Source of the DNA: Sphingosinicella sp. CPCC 101087
Lineage (GTDB): Bacteria > Pseudomonadota > Alphaproteobacteria > Sphingomonadales > Sphingomonadaceae
DNA length: 64,000 nt
NCBI RefSeq assembly: GCF_004151485.1
Contig: NZ_SBFF01000009.1
Location: 186,001 to 250,000, forward strand
Direction: 5' to 3'
The translations under genes and the position numbers were made by a program. The notes beneath the pieces were generated by a model. It did not search any database and was not told the DNA's origin. It saw nothing but the letters and a program-made list of their open reading frames with translations. This document shows positions 24,043 to 33,760 of the stretch, in pieces (position 1 is the first letter of the stretch; the number at the start of each line of letters is the position of its first letter).

Positions 24043-25326
24043 ATGGACCGTATCATTATCAAGGGCGGCAGGCGCCTTACCGGACGAATCCCGATTTCGG
24101 GCGCGAAGAATGCGGCGCTGACGCTGATGCCCTGCGCCCTGCTCACCGACGAGCCGCTGACGCTGAGGAACCTGCCGCGGCTGGCGGACGTCGACAGCTT
24201 CGGGCACCTGCTGAACCAGCTCGGCGTGTCGACCATGATCGAAGGCGCCCGCCAGGGCGAGTTCGGCCGGGTGATGACGCTGAGGGCCTCGACGATCGTC
24301 TCGACGGTCGCGCCCTACGATATCGTGCGCAAGATGCGCGCCTCGATCCTCGTCCTCGGGCCCCTGCTCGCCAGGGCCGGAGAAGCGACCGTCTCGCTGC
24401 CCGGCGGCTGCGCGATCGGCAACCGGCCGATCGACCTCCATCTGAAGGCCCTGCAGGCGCTCGGCGCCGAGATCGAGCTGGCCGCCGGCTATGTCCGCGC
24501 CATCGCTCCGGCGGGCGGGCTGACCGGCGGCACGATCCGGTTCCCGGCCGTCTCCGTGGGCGCGACCGAAAATGCGCTGATGGCGGCGGTGCTCGCCAAG
24601 GGCACGACGGTGGTCGAGAATGCCGCGCGCGAGCCCGAGATCACCGATCTGGCCATGTGCCTCAACGCCATGGGCGCGCGGATCAGCGGCCTCAGGACCG
24701 ACACGCTGACCATCGAGGGCGTCGACCGGCTGCACGGCGCCACTTATTCGGTGATGCCGGACCGCATCGAGGCGGGCAGCTATGCCTGCGCGGCAATGAT
24801 CACCGGGGGCTCGCTCGAGCTGGTCGGGGCGCGCCGCGAGACCATGCCCGCCATACTCTCCGGCCTCGAAGATGCGGGCGCAGTGATCGAGAGCGGCGAC
24901 AACGGGATCAAGGTGAGCGCCGACGGCGGCATCAAGCCATTGTCCTTGTCGACCGCTCCCTTTCCCGCCTTTCCGACCGACATGCAGGCGCAATTCATGG
25001 CGATGCTGAGCCTGGCCGAAGGCACCAGCCTGCTGACCGAGACGATCTTCGAGAATCGCTACATGCACGTGCCCGAACTCAACCGCATGGGCGCCGACAT
25101 CGAGGTGCGCGGGCGATCGGCGGTGGTGCGCGGCGTGGGCCATCTGGTCGGCGCCCCGGTCATGGCCACCGACCTGCGCGCCTCGATGAGCCTGGTCCTC
25201 GCCGGCCTGGCCGCCGAGGGCGAGACGCAGGTGCACCGCGTCTATCATCTCGACCGCGGCTATGAGCGGCTCGAGGAGAAGCTGCAGGCGGTCGGCGCCG
25301 ACATCGAACGCGCCAGCGACGGCTGA
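24043..25326 (+). CDS. murA: UDP-N-acetylglucosamine 1-carboxyvinyltransferase
   Basis: 427 residues, standard length. First committed step of peptidoglycan synthesis: enolpyruvyl transfer from PEP to UDP-GlcNAc in the cytoplasm, target of fosfomycin. Visible motifs are the N-terminal [34 protein letters not shown] with the catalytic cysteine at 123 (E. coli C115), [16 protein letters not shown] and the C-terminal [19 protein letters not shown] with the conserved arginine. It is divergent from the Crp/Fnr gene and appears monocistronic. Confidence 0.97.
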   Translation: MDRIIIKGGRRLTGRIPISGAKNAALTLMPCALLTDEPLTLRNLPRLADVDSFGHLLNQLGVSTMIEGARQGEFGRVMTLRASTIVSTVAPYDIVRKMRASILVLGPLLARAGEATVSLPGGCAIGNRPIDLHLKALQALGAEIELAAGYVRAIAPAGGLTGGTIRFPAVSVGATENALMAAVLAKGTTVVENAAREPEITDLAMCLNAMGARISGLRTDTLTIEGVDRLHGATYSVMPDRIEAGSYACAAMITGGSLELVGARRETMPAILSGLEDAGAVIESGDNGIKVSADGGIKPLSLSTAPFPAFPTDMQAQFMAMLSLAEGTSLLTETIFENRYMHVPELNRMGADIEVRGRSAVVRGVGHLVGAPVMATDLRASMSLVLAGLAAEGETQVHRVYHLDRGYERLEEKLQAVGADIERASDG

Positions 25327-25466
25327 GGTCGGCTGCGGACGCGTTGGACCGCCAGCCGCTCATCCCGAGCAGGGCCGCCCTTGTCCATCGAAAGCGCGGC
25401 TTCGGCACGCTCGGCCGCTACACAGGGTGAGCGGGGCGGTTCGTTCAACGACGGCTGCGCAGGCGC

Positions 25467-26312
25467 CTATTTCAGTTCCTTGGCGAAGCGGTAGCTGGTC
25501 CGTTCGTAGCCGGCGCGCTCGTAGAAGCCATGGGCGCGCATCCGCTTCATGTTGCTCGTCACCTCGACCAAGCCGCAGCCGCGCTCGCGCAGCCGCGTCT
25601 CCGCGGCCTCGAGCAGGCGCCGTCCGATCCCGCTGCCGCGCGAAGCTTCGGCGACCACCAGCATCGTGATCCTGCCGACCGGGTGCGGCCGGTGCAGAAC
25701 CGGCGTTACGTGCCAGGTGAGGCAGCCGACGACGCCGTCCAGATCGGCGACGAGCGGCGGCTCGTCGCCATTGCGCAGCCGCTTGAGCCGGCGGCGCAGC
25801 TCCGTGTCGTCGACGTCGTAGCCGAGCCCGGTGATCAGGGCGGCGAGGGCGGAAGAATCCTTCGCCCGCGCCTCGCGGACCACCGGAGGCGGAGGCGCCT
25901 TGGGCGGCTTTGCGGGCTTCTTCGCCTTCGTCTTGGACTTGATCTTCGCCTTGGCCGGCGGCTTCGGCCTGGCCTCGCGCGGCTCCGGCTGCGGACCGTC
26001 AGCGGCCTCGCTTTTCTCCGGCACCGGCTTCGGCCCGGACGGCTTCGCGCGCTTGCGCGGCGGCGGACGATCGCCGGCCGTGCGCAGCGAGCTCTTCCAG
26101 CTTGCCTCGGCGCCGCCCCGCAGGAATGCCTCTATCTCTTCGGCGCTCGCCGTCAGGCCTTTGCCGCCAAAGCCCATCACCTCCTTGCCGGACTTCGCGT
26201 CCTTGAGCCCGTAGCGGCCGAAATCGCCGCCAGGCGTGCGACGCCGCGACTTGACCAGCTTGCAGCCGCGATTGGCCGCCATTTCGCGCAGCGCGTCGTC
26301 CTCGGCGCTCAA
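25467..26312 (-). CDS. GNAT acetyltransferase with N-terminal extension domain
   Basis: 281 residues in three parts. Residues 1-75 form a small domain (GCKLVKSRRRTPGGDFGRYGLKDAKSGKEVMGFG) that looks like a nucleic-acid or protein-binding module. Residues 78-142 are a Lys/Pro/Ala-rich basic linker. Residues 145-281 are a GNAT domain with LVVAEASRGSGIGRRLLEAAE (acetyl-CoA loop) and MRAHGFYERAGYERTSYRFAK. The substrate is unknown. The start overlaps the stop of the DUF445 gene by 4 nt, so translation is coupled. Confidence 0.85.
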   Translation of the reverse strand: MSAEDDALREMAANRGCKLVKSRRRTPGGDFGRYGLKDAKSGKEVMGFGGKGLTASAEEIEAFLRGGAEASWKSSLRTAGDRPPPRKRAKPSGPKPVPEKSEAADGPQPEPREARPKPPAKAKIKSKTKAKKPAKPPKAPPPPVVREARAKDSSALAALITGLGYDVDDTELRRRLKRLRNGDEPPLVADLDGVVGCLTWHVTPVLHRPHPVGRITMLVVAEASRGSGIGRRLLEAAETRLRERGCGLVEVTSNMKRMRAHGFYERAGYERTSYRFAKELK

Positions 26313-27574
26313 ACCAGAACCTCGACGGTGTGGATGAGGAGACCGACCAGGCCGCCCACGATCGTGCCGTTGATCCGGATATATTGGAGGTCGCGCCCGA
26401 CCGCCGCCTCCAGCCGGTCGGTGACGGTGCGGGCGTCCCAGGCGCGGACCGTCTCCGACACCAGCTTGACGATTCCGCTGCCGTAGGACGCGGTGATACC
26501 GGCGGCGGCGCGGCGGGCGAACTGATTGATCGCCTGCGCCAGCGCCGGCTCCTTCTGCAAGGTTTCGCCGAGCTGGCGCATCGCCTCGCCGAACTTGCCG
26601 GCGAGCGCGGCGTCGGGGTCGCGCGCCGCGCGGAGCAGCCCGGCGCGGCTATTCTCCCACACGCCGCCGAGCCAGTGGCTGACCGCCTCATTCTCGATCA
26701 TCTCGTTCTTCCATGTCTCGACCTTGGCGCGGGTCTCCGGATCGTTCTGGAGATTCGCCGCCAGCCGGGCGAGCCCCTCCTCGGCCTTGGCGCGCAGCGG
26801 ATGGGCGGGATCGACCGCCATGTCGATGGTGAGCTTGCGCAGGCCGTCGATGATCGCCTCCGCCAGCCTTTCGTCGAGCCCGGCGAGGCGAAGGATCCAG
26901 CCGGCACGCTGATGCACCATGTCGCGGATCAGGTCTTCATTGGCATCGAGCGTCCGTCCCGCCCAGGTGACGATGCCGTCGACCACGGGGACGTGCCGGT
27001 CCTCGGTCATCGCCGCCTCGAGCGTCTGGCCGAGCAGGGGCGCGATGTCGATCGCCCGCATCCGCGCCGCGAGGGCCGATTTGACCATGCCGCCGAGCTG
27101 CTCCTCGTCGAGCGATTCGAGAATGTCGGCGAGCAGCCGCGAGGCGCCCTGGCGAAGCCGCCCCTCGCTCGGCGGCTGCGCCAGAAAGCGGCCGATCGCC
27201 CCGGCCACGTCGACATTCTTCATCCGCCGGGCGACGACGTGCGGAGTCAGGAAATTGTCGCGGAGGAAAGCGGCCAGGGTGTCGCCGATCCGGTCCTTGT
27301 TGCGCGGGATGATCGCGGTGTGCGGAATCGGCAGGCCGAGCGGATGACGGAAGAGCGCGGTCACCGCGAACCAGTCGGCGATTCCGCCGACCATCGCCGC
27401 TTCCGCAAAGGCGCGCAGGAAGCCCCAGGCCGGGTGCATTTCGACCAGCCCGGTCGCAGCGATGAACAAGGCGGCCATCCCGGCGAGCATCGCGGTCGCC
27501 AGGACCCGCATCCCGCGCGCGCCGCGCTGCGCCGAGTAAGTGGGGCCGGAGCCCGCCGGTGGAGGGACGCTCAT
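26309..27574 (-). CDS. DUF445 family membrane-associated protein
   Basis: 421 residues covering the whole DUF445 domain. The N-terminal 65 residues hold one or two hydrophobic segments (VLATAMLAGMAALFIAATGLVE). The family signature follows: GGIADWFAVTALFRHPLGLPIPHTAIIPRNKDRIGDTLAAFLRDNFL. A long amphipathic helical region follows, and the extreme C-terminus is hydrophobic again (IRINGTIVGGLVGLLIHTVEVLV). The family (YjiN-like) is widespread, inner-membrane bound and of unknown function. The GNAT gene overlaps its stop by 4 nt. Confidence 0.9.
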   Translation of the reverse strand: MSVPPPAGSGPTYSAQRGARGMRVLATAMLAGMAALFIAATGLVEMHPAWGFLRAFAEAAMVGGIADWFAVTALFRHPLGLPIPHTAIIPRNKDRIGDTLAAFLRDNFLTPHVVARRMKNVDVAGAIGRFLAQPPSEGRLRQGASRLLADILESLDEEQLGGMVKSALAARMRAIDIAPLLGQTLEAAMTEDRHVPVVDGIVTWAGRTLDANEDLIRDMVHQRAGWILRLAGLDERLAEAIIDGLRKLTIDMAVDPAHPLRAKAEEGLARLAANLQNDPETRAKVETWKNEMIENEAVSHWLGGVWENSRAGLLRAARDPDAALAGKFGEAMRQLGETLQKEPALAQAINQFARRAAAGITASYGSGIVKLVSETVRAWDARTVTDRLEAAVGRDLQYIRINGTIVGGLVGLLIHTVEVLV

Positions 27575-27694
27575 GAGGGTTGAATAACCGGCGGCCGGCT
27601 TGGTTCAAACCTTCCGATGGTCGCGGTCCCGCCCGGCGCTCCGGGCCGGCGGTCGCGCGCCCGGGATCGGCCGTTCCGGGATGCGGGCGCGGGC

Positions 27695-30600
27695 CTACTC
27701 CGCCGGCTGCGGGCTCGGCGAAGCCGCATCCTCGCCGCCGGTGGTGAACCAGCGGCGCAGCCTCGGCCCGAGCCGCTCCTCGATGCCGAGCGCCAGGCTG
27801 AACGTGCCGGGCACCAGGACCAGGGTGAGCAGGGTCGAAAGCATCAGGCCGCCGATGACGACGATGCCCATCGGCTGGCGCCAAGCGGCGTCGCCGGAGA
27901 GGGCCAAGGCGGTGGGCACCATGCCCGCGCTCATTGCAACCGTGGTCATGATGATCGGCTGGGCGCGCTTGTGGCCCGCATCCATGATCGCCTCCCGCTT
28001 CGGGACGCCCTTGTCCATCTCCTCGAGCGCGAAGTCGATCAGCAGGATCGAGTTCTTGGCGACGATGCCGATGAGCATCAGCAGGCCGATATAGACCGCG
28101 ATCGAGATTGCGTGGCCGAAGATCCACAGGGCGAGCAGCCCGCCGAGCGGCGCAAGCAGCAAGGAGCCCATGTTGACGAACGGCGGCAGGAACCGGTGAT
28201 AGAGCAGCATCAGGACCGCGAAGACGAGGAACACGCCGGAGACCACGGCGATCATGAAGTCGCGGATCATCTCCGTCTGCCAGCGCACGTCGCCGGTCAT
28301 GATCTCGCGCACGCCCTCCGGCAGGTTCTGCATGGTCGGCAGTTGGCGGATCTTCGTCCAGGCCTGGCCGCTCACGACGCCGGGAGCGAAGTCGGCGCCG
28401 ATATTCACCCGCCGGGTCTGGTTGGTGCGGTTGATCACGCTGGGCCCGGCGCCGAAGCCGATATCGGCGACGAGCTTCAGCGGGACCGAGCCGCCGCTCG
28501 CCGTCGGCACCGGCATGTTCTCCAGCGTCGACATGCGCAGGCGGGCATTCTCCTCGATCGCGACGCGGATCGGGATCTGGCGGTCCGACAGCGAGAAGCG
28601 GGCGCTGTTCTGGTCGATATCGCCCAAGGTCGCGACCCGGATCGCGCTGCTGAGCGCCGACGTGGTAACGCCGAGCTCGGCGGCGAGGTCGAGACGCGGC
28701 GTGACGACGATTTCGGGCCGCGGCAGATCGCCGCTGACGCGCGGCGCCACCAGTTCCGGTATCGTCGCCATTTCCCGGACGAGCTGCTGCGCGACACGGT
28801 CGAGCTGGACCGGGTCGTCGCCGCCCAGCGTCAGGGTGAGGGCGCGGCCGCCGCCCGCATTGAAGTTGCGGAAGAAGACGCGCGCATCGGCAATCCCGTT
28901 CAGCGCCGGCGCCACGGCCCGTTCGAGCTCCTGGCTCGTCCGCTCGCGATCCTCGCTGAGCATTGCGGACACGGTCGCGCTGCCGACCCGGACGCGCGAG
29001 AAGACGCCGGTGACCTCCGGCTGCTGGCGAAGCACCGCTTCCACCTGCTGGGCGACGTCCCCGGTCTGCGCCAAGGTGGTCCCGGGCACCATCTCCACGC
29101 TGACGCTGGTCACGTCATTGTCGATGTCCGGCTGGAACGTCTGCGGCAGGATCGCGAACATCAAGGCGGTCAGCACCAGCGAGACGATCCCGCCCACGAC
29201 CGTGACCCAGCGATGGCGCAAGGTGAATCCCAGCAACGACATGTACCGGTCCATCAGCCAGCCTTCGCCATGGCTGGCATGCCCCTTCGCCTTCAGGAAA
29301 TAGGCAGCGAACATCGGCGTGATGAGCCGCGCCACGGCAAGGCTGATGAGCACCGCGGCGACCACGGTGAAGCCGAAATTCTTGAAGAACTGACCGGCAA
29401 CGCCCGGCATCAGGCCGACCGGGAGGAACACGGCGACGATCGAGAAGGTCGTGCCGACCACGGCGAGACCGATCTCGTCCGCGGCGTCGATCGATGCCTG
29501 ATAGGCACTCTTGCCCATGCGCATGTGCCGGACGATATTTTCGATTTCGACGATGGCATCGTCGACCAGCACGCCGGCCACGAGGCTGAGCGCGAGCAGG
29601 GTCATTCCGTTCAGCGAAAAGCCCAGCAGCTCCATGAACCAGAAGGTCGGGATGGCCGAAAGGGGAATAGCGATCGCGGAGATGATCGTGGCCCGCCAGT
29701 CGCGCAGGAACAGGAAGACGACGAGCACCGCCAGCACCGCGCCCTCGATCAGCGCCTCGATGGCCGCTTCATATTGAGCTTCGGTATATTTGACGGAGTT
29801 GAACAGCTGGACGAAGCGGACGTTGGGGTTCTGCTCCTCGAGCATCCGCAGCTTTTCCATCGCCCCGTCGAAGACGGAAACGTCGGATTCATTCTTGGCC
29901 CGCTGGAAGCCGAAGGACAGAACCTGCCGGCCGTTGTGCGTCGCATAGTCGCGCTGCTCGGCATAGAGGTCGCGGACCTGCGCGATGTCCGCGAGCTGCA
30001 CGGTCCGGCCGCCGCTGATCGAGATCTGGGTCTGTCCGAGCGCATGGGCGGTTGCGGCATTGCCGAGGATCCGCAGCGACTGCTCGGCGCCGGCGATCTC
30101 CAGGCGACCACCCGCCGCATTGAGGTTCACCTGGCGCAGCTGCTGATTCACCTGGCTCGCGGTGATCCCGAGCGACTGAAGCTTGGTAGGATCGAGAATC
30201 ACGCGGATTTCGCGCGCGACGCCGCCGGTGCGGTTCACCGCCGCGAGGCCCGGCACCGACAGAAGCTCCTTTGCGACGGTATTGTCGACGAACCAGCTCA
30301 GCTGTTCGAGGGTCATGTCGGTCGACACCACCGCGAAGCTGGCAATGTCGTCTCCCGCCGTGTCGGCGCGGCCGACCTGCGGCTCCAATATGCCCTCCGG
30401 CAGATCGCCCCGTATCTGTGTGATGGCGTCGCGTATGTCGTTCACCGCGCGATCGATCGGCGTGCCGAGCGTGAGCTGGACGATGGTCTCCGAATTGCCC
30501 TCCCTGACCGTGGAGGTGATCTCGTCGATCCCGGTGATCGACCGCACCGCCGCCTCGACGCGTTGCGTGATCTGAGTCTCCATCTCGGTCGGTGCCGCGC

Positions 30601-30766
30601 CGGGCTGCGAAATGGAGATCCAGACGATCGGAAATTCGATGTCCGGATTGTTCTGGACATCCATCCGCATGAAGCTGACGAGGCCCGCCAGCGTCAGGAA
30701 CATGAACAGGACGAGCGCCGGAACCGGGTTGCGTATCGACCAGGCGGAGATGTTGCGGAAGCTCAT
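27695..30766 (-). CDS. RND efflux transporter permease (pump 1)
   Basis: 1023 residues, standard RND permease length, 12 predicted spans with two large periplasmic loops. The N-terminus SIRNPVPALVLFMFLTLAGLVSFMRMDVQNNPDIEFP is typical, as are GVLVDDAIVEIENIVRHM in the fourth-span region (proton relay aspartates) and GIVAKNSILLIDFA near the C-terminal half. The shape resembles the heavy-drug subfamily without a close AcrB match (for example few of the AcrB pore phenylalanines). It follows its adaptor gene by 12 nt. No outer-membrane channel gene is nearby. Confidence 0.93.
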   Translation of the reverse strand: MSFRNISAWSIRNPVPALVLFMFLTLAGLVSFMRMDVQNNPDIEFPIVWISISQPGAAPTEMETQITQRVEAAVRSITGIDEITSTVREGNSETIVQLTLGTPIDRAVNDIRDAITQIRGDLPEGILEPQVGRADTAGDDIASFAVVSTDMTLEQLSWFVDNTVAKELLSVPGLAAVNRTGGVAREIRVILDPTKLQSLGITASQVNQQLRQVNLNAAGGRLEIAGAEQSLRILGNAATAHALGQTQISISGGRTVQLADIAQVRDLYAEQRDYATHNGRQVLSFGFQRAKNESDVSVFDGAMEKLRMLEEQNPNVRFVQLFNSVKYTEAQYEAAIEALIEGAVLAVLVVFLFLRDWRATIISAIAIPLSAIPTFWFMELLGFSLNGMTLLALSLVAGVLVDDAIVEIENIVRHMRMGKSAYQASIDAADEIGLAVVGTTFSIVAVFLPVGLMPGVAGQFFKNFGFTVVAAVLISLAVARLITPMFAAYFLKAKGHASHGEGWLMDRYMSLLGFTLRHRWVTVVGGIVSLVLTALMFAILPQTFQPDIDNDVTSVSVEMVPGTTLAQTGDVAQQVEAVLRQQPEVTGVFSRVRVGSATVSAMLSEDRERTSQELERAVAPALNGIADARVFFRNFNAGGGRALTLTLGGDDPVQLDRVAQQLVREMATIPELVAPRVSGDLPRPEIVVTPRLDLAAELGVTTSALSSAIRVATLGDIDQNSARFSLSDRQIPIRVAIEENARLRMSTLENMPVPTASGGSVPLKLVADIGFGAGPSVINRTNQTRRVNIGADFAPGVVSGQAWTKIRQLPTMQNLPEGVREIMTGDVRWQTEMIRDFMIAVVSGVFLVFAVLMLLYHRFLPPFVNMGSLLLAPLGGLLALWIFGHAISIAVYIGLLMLIGIVAKNSILLIDFALEEMDKGVPKREAIMDAGHKRAQPIIMTTVAMSAGMVPTALALSGDAAWRQPMGIVVIGGLMLSTLLTLVLVPGTFSLALGIEERLGPRLRRWFTTGGEDAASPSPQPAE

Positions 30767-30778
30767 CTCGGTCTTCCC

Positions 30779-31981
30779 CTAGCGATCCGCGCGGACCGGC
30801 TCGGGCCGCACGCGCTGCCCGGGGCTCAGGAATACGCCGGCGGAGAGAACGACCCGCTCGTTGCCGGTCAGGCCGGACGTGATCGCCATTCCGCGGTCGC
30901 TCACCTCGCCGATCCGCACGTCGCGGCGGTGGACCGCGCCTTCGGCATCGACCACGTAGACGAAGCTGCCGCGCGTGTCGCTCATCACCGCCGATTCCGG
31001 CAGCAGCGGCGCGTTCGTCGTGCCCGCCGCAATTTCCGCCGAGGCGAAGCCGCCGGGACGGAGCTCGGCATTGAACGGGATGAGAATCCGCGCCTCGCCT
31101 TGCCGGGTCTCCGGATCGACGATCGGCGAAACCTGCCAGATCGTTCCCTGATAGCTCTGCGACGATCCCACCGGGGTCACGCTCGCCGCCCGGCCCGGCG
31201 CCAGCCTGGCCAGGTCGCTCTGGGGCAGACGCGCGCGCAGCTCCATCTCGCCATTGGCGGCAATGCGGAACAGGGCACCGGTCCCCGGGCCGACCACCTG
31301 GCCGGCCTCGACGCTGCGGGAAAGGACCAGACCGGCCGTTGGCGCCCGGACATCGAGCCGCCCGATCCGCGCCCGCGCTGCCGCGAGCTGAGCCTCGGCG
31401 ACACGGACCCGCGCCGCCGCTCCGTCGCGGGCGGCGCGCTTGCGGTCCAGGTCGGCCTGACTGATGAAGCCGCGCGACACCAGGGCCTGGGCTCGCTCCA
31501 GCTCGTTCTGCGCGAGCCTGAGCTCCGCGCGATCGACCTCGATCTGGGCAGCGAGCTGGGCCGCTTCCTCCGCCTGGACGCTGCGATCGATCACGGCCAG
31601 CGTCTGGCCGGCATTGACCCACTGACCGGGCTCGACCAGGACACGCGCAATCTGCCCCCCCTCGCCCGGAACGCCGACCGGCATGTCGCGCCTGGCGGCG
31701 AGCGAGCCGGTCGCGGAAATGGTGGCGGTCACATTCTGTCGGCCGGGGACGATCACGGTGACGGCGGGGCGCTGCTCACCCTGCGCTCCGGCGGGGGCGG
31801 CCGCCTGCTCGCCTCCGCCAAGCAGCAGCAGCAGCCCGACAATGGCAACGAGGATCACGCCGACGACCGCCAGGATGATGTTTCGGCGACGCCGACGGCG
31901 CGCGAGCGTCTCGTCGTCGATCACGACCTCATCGATCGCCTCGCGCCGCCATTTCGTCGATTCGAAGTTCATCGCCTTCAT
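30779..31981 (-). CDS. RND efflux periplasmic adaptor (pump 1)
   Basis: 400 residues from ATG 31981 (GGGGA upstream; a longer frame to 32008 is less likely). A cytoplasmic charged N-terminus is followed by one membrane anchor at about 39-60, then a lipoyl-like half (VEPGQWVNAGQTLAVIDR), a long helical hairpin (residues about 110-200) and the second lipoyl half (VRAPTAGLVLSRSVEAGQVV). Beta-barrel and membrane-proximal domains complete the MFP layout. It is the first gene of a two-gene operon with the permease. Confidence 0.92.
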   Translation of the reverse strand: MKAMNFESTKWRREAIDEVVIDDETLARRRRRRNIILAVVGVILVAIVGLLLLLGGGEQAAAPAGAQGEQRPAVTVIVPGRQNVTATISATGSLAARRDMPVGVPGEGGQIARVLVEPGQWVNAGQTLAVIDRSVQAEEAAQLAAQIEVDRAELRLAQNELERAQALVSRGFISQADLDRKRAARDGAAARVRVAEAQLAAARARIGRLDVRAPTAGLVLSRSVEAGQVVGPGTGALFRIAANGEMELRARLPQSDLARLAPGRAASVTPVGSSQSYQGTIWQVSPIVDPETRQGEARILIPFNAELRPGGFASAEIAAGTTNAPLLPESAVMSDTRGSFVYVVDAEGAVHRRDVRIGEVSDRGMAITSGLTGNERVVLSAGVFLSPGQRVRPEPVRADR

Positions 31982-32174
31982 AGTCCCCACTCGAAAGCAC
32001 GGCCGCACGCCGCCAGCGCCGCTGTATTACCCGAATACATCACTTGGAACAAGTCGAAACCGCCAGCGCCTCGATCGGTGGGCGCGCGGGAACCGCGCTC
32101 TACAACCAATGTTTCGGCTGTACCAAGGCTGAATGTGGGCGCATTCTACGCCCGAACAAGGAGGAGCGCGCCGC

Positions 32175-32441
32175 ATGTCCCAATATCTCGCCGACCATGG
32201 CTGGCTGGCCTGGATCATCATCGGGCTGATCGCCGGCGCGATCGCCAAGTTCCTGACGCCCGGACGCGACCCCGGCGGCTGCCTGGTGACGATGGTCATC
32301 GGAATCGCCGGAGCGGTGCTCGCGGGCTTCCTCGGACAGGCAGTCGGCTGGTACTCGCCCGGCGAGGGTGCCGGCTTCCTGGCGGCGATCGTCGGCGCAG
32401 TGATCATCCTGCTTCTCTACCGGCTGATTGCCAGGCGCTAG
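32175..32441 (+). CDS. GlsB/YeaQ/YmgE family small membrane protein
   Basis: 88 residues from ATG 32175; AAGGAGG about 10 nt upstream fixes the start. Three hydrophobic segments: WLAWIIIGLIAGAIAKFL, VTMVIGIAGAVLAGFLG and GFLAAIVGAVIILLLYRLI. The motif GRDPGGCLVTMVIGIAGA is the family signature. These Gly-rich proteins (transglycosylase-associated family, Pfam 04226) are stress-induced in several bacteria; their activity is unknown. A second member is at 33293-33553. Confidence 0.88.
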   Translation: MSQYLADHGWLAWIIIGLIAGAIAKFLTPGRDPGGCLVTMVIGIAGAVLAGFLGQAVGWYSPGEGAGFLAAIVGAVIILLLYRLIARR

Positions 32442-32539
32442 ATTTCCGCACGCTCCGGCTGCGGTTCAGCAGGCATGCAGACGTCACAGGCTTAGAAGGC
32501 GCAGGCCGCATCCGGCCCGCGTAGCAGAGGAGTATGACG

Positions 32540-33259
32540 ATGATCCGAACGTCCATCATGGCGGCCGCTCTTGGCGCCTCGGTGCTCGCCGCGGCGACGC
32601 CTGCCGCGGCGCAGCAGGCGGAGGTGCGGCCCATCAGCGGCACCCGGCTCGACGTCGTGGCCCAGGGCGAGGTGGCGCGCGTGCCGGATATCGCCCGCAT
32701 CAGCGCCGGTGTCGTCACCCAGTCGCCCACCGCAACGGCGGCGATCCGCGAGAATGCGCAGCGGATGACCGCGGTCCGGGCGGCGCTTCGAGAGGCGGGA
32801 ATCGCCGAGCGCGACATCCAGACCAGCACGATCAACCTGCAACCGAGCTACCGTTACGCCGAGAACCAGCCGCCGCAGCTCGTCGGCTACCAGGCGACCA
32901 ATGAAGTGACGGTGCGCTTCCGCGATATCGCCGAGACCGGCCGGATCCTCGACGCTCTCGTCGCGCAGGGCGCCAACCAGATCAACGGCCCCATGCTGTC
33001 GATCGACCAGCCCGAAGCGGCGCTGGACGAGGCGCGGACCCAGGCGCTCACCAACGCGCGCGCGCGAGCCGAGCTATACGCCCGTTCACTCGGGATGCGT
33101 GTCGCCCGAGTCCTGGCGGTTAGCGAGTCGGGGCTCGTCGGGGCTCCGCCGCCCCGGCCCTATATGCGCGATGCGGCCGTGGCCCAGGCCGAGACGCAGA
33201 TCGTTCCGGGCGAGCAGACTCTCGCGGTGACCCTGACCGTCAGCTTCGAGCTCGAATAA
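32540..33259 (+). CDS. SIMPL domain (DUF541) periplasmic protein
   Basis: 239 residues from ATG 32540, preferred over ATG 32534 because AGGAG (32528-32532) is then at a 7-nt spacing. A signal peptide ends at AAAQQ (about residue 24). The SIMPL domain follows: ISGTRLDVVAQGEVARVPDIARISAGVVTQSPTA, DIQTSTINLQPSYRY, QATNEVTVRFRD and the TNARARAELYARSLGM helix. The family includes YggE, which reduces oxidative damage in E. coli, and many outer-envelope proteins of unknown activity. It may be cotranscribed with the GlsB gene (99-nt gap). Confidence 0.9.
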   Translation: MIRTSIMAAALGASVLAAATPAAAQQAEVRPISGTRLDVVAQGEVARVPDIARISAGVVTQSPTATAAIRENAQRMTAVRAALREAGIAERDIQTSTINLQPSYRYAENQPPQLVGYQATNEVTVRFRDIAETGRILDALVAQGANQINGPMLSIDQPEAALDEARTQALTNARARAELYARSLGMRVARVLAVSESGLVGAPPPRPYMRDAAVAQAETQIVPGEQTLAVTLTVSFELE

Positions 33260-33292
33260 CGCCCGGGAGAAAAGGCGCAGGCCGCGTCCGCT

Positions 33293-33553
33293 TCAGCGGA
33301 CGTGGCCGCGGCGGAACAGGTTGGTGAGAGAAAGCAGCAGGATCGAGCCGAGCAGAGCGACGATGAAGGATTCGAACTCCACCGGCCGGTGGAGCTCGCC
33401 GCGGTAGAAGGTCAGCGCTCCAACGAAGGCACCGGACACGCCGACGGCGATATCGAGCGTGATTCCCTGCCGCGCGTCCGTGCGCATCACCAAGCTCGCG
33501 ATCCACCCGATGATCCCGCCGAGGACCAGCCAGACCAGGAGGTTCCACAGCAT
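33293..33553 (-). CDS. GlsB/YeaQ/YmgE family small membrane protein, second copy
   Basis: 86 residues with three spans: LLVWLVLGGIIGWIASLVM, ITLDIAVGVSGAFVGALTF and FESFIVALLGSILLLSLTNLF. The loop is RTDARQGITLDIAVGVSGA instead of the GRDPGG signature, so it is a diverged paralogue of the gene at 32175. It is convergent with the SIMPL gene (stops 33 nt apart). Its function is unknown. Confidence 0.85.
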   Translation of the reverse strand: MLWNLLVWLVLGGIIGWIASLVMRTDARQGITLDIAVGVSGAFVGALTFYRGELHRPVEFESFIVALLGSILLLSLTNLFRRGHVR

Positions 33554-33760
33554 AAAGGCTCCCGCTTTTGGCGGCGCAGCGCGCCGGCGGCGACGCTTAG
33601 CCCATTTCTGCCCGGTGGTGAACCGGGGCTGCGGGACGGTACGGGAAGGACCCCTCTGTTTCGTGCTGGCGGATCCCGAGATTCGTCAGGTCGCGCTCGA
33701 GGGTGGGTCGGCCTCCCCCCCATTCTTCGCTTGTCTTCGACGGACGGCTGGCGCCGACCC

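Noticed and set aside
27617-32524. Open frame of 1635 codons antisense to RND pump 1
   Set aside because: It mirrors the permease and adaptor genes in a high-GC genome where the reverse frame lacks stops. It has no ribosome site and low-complexity Arg/Asp/His-rich translation.
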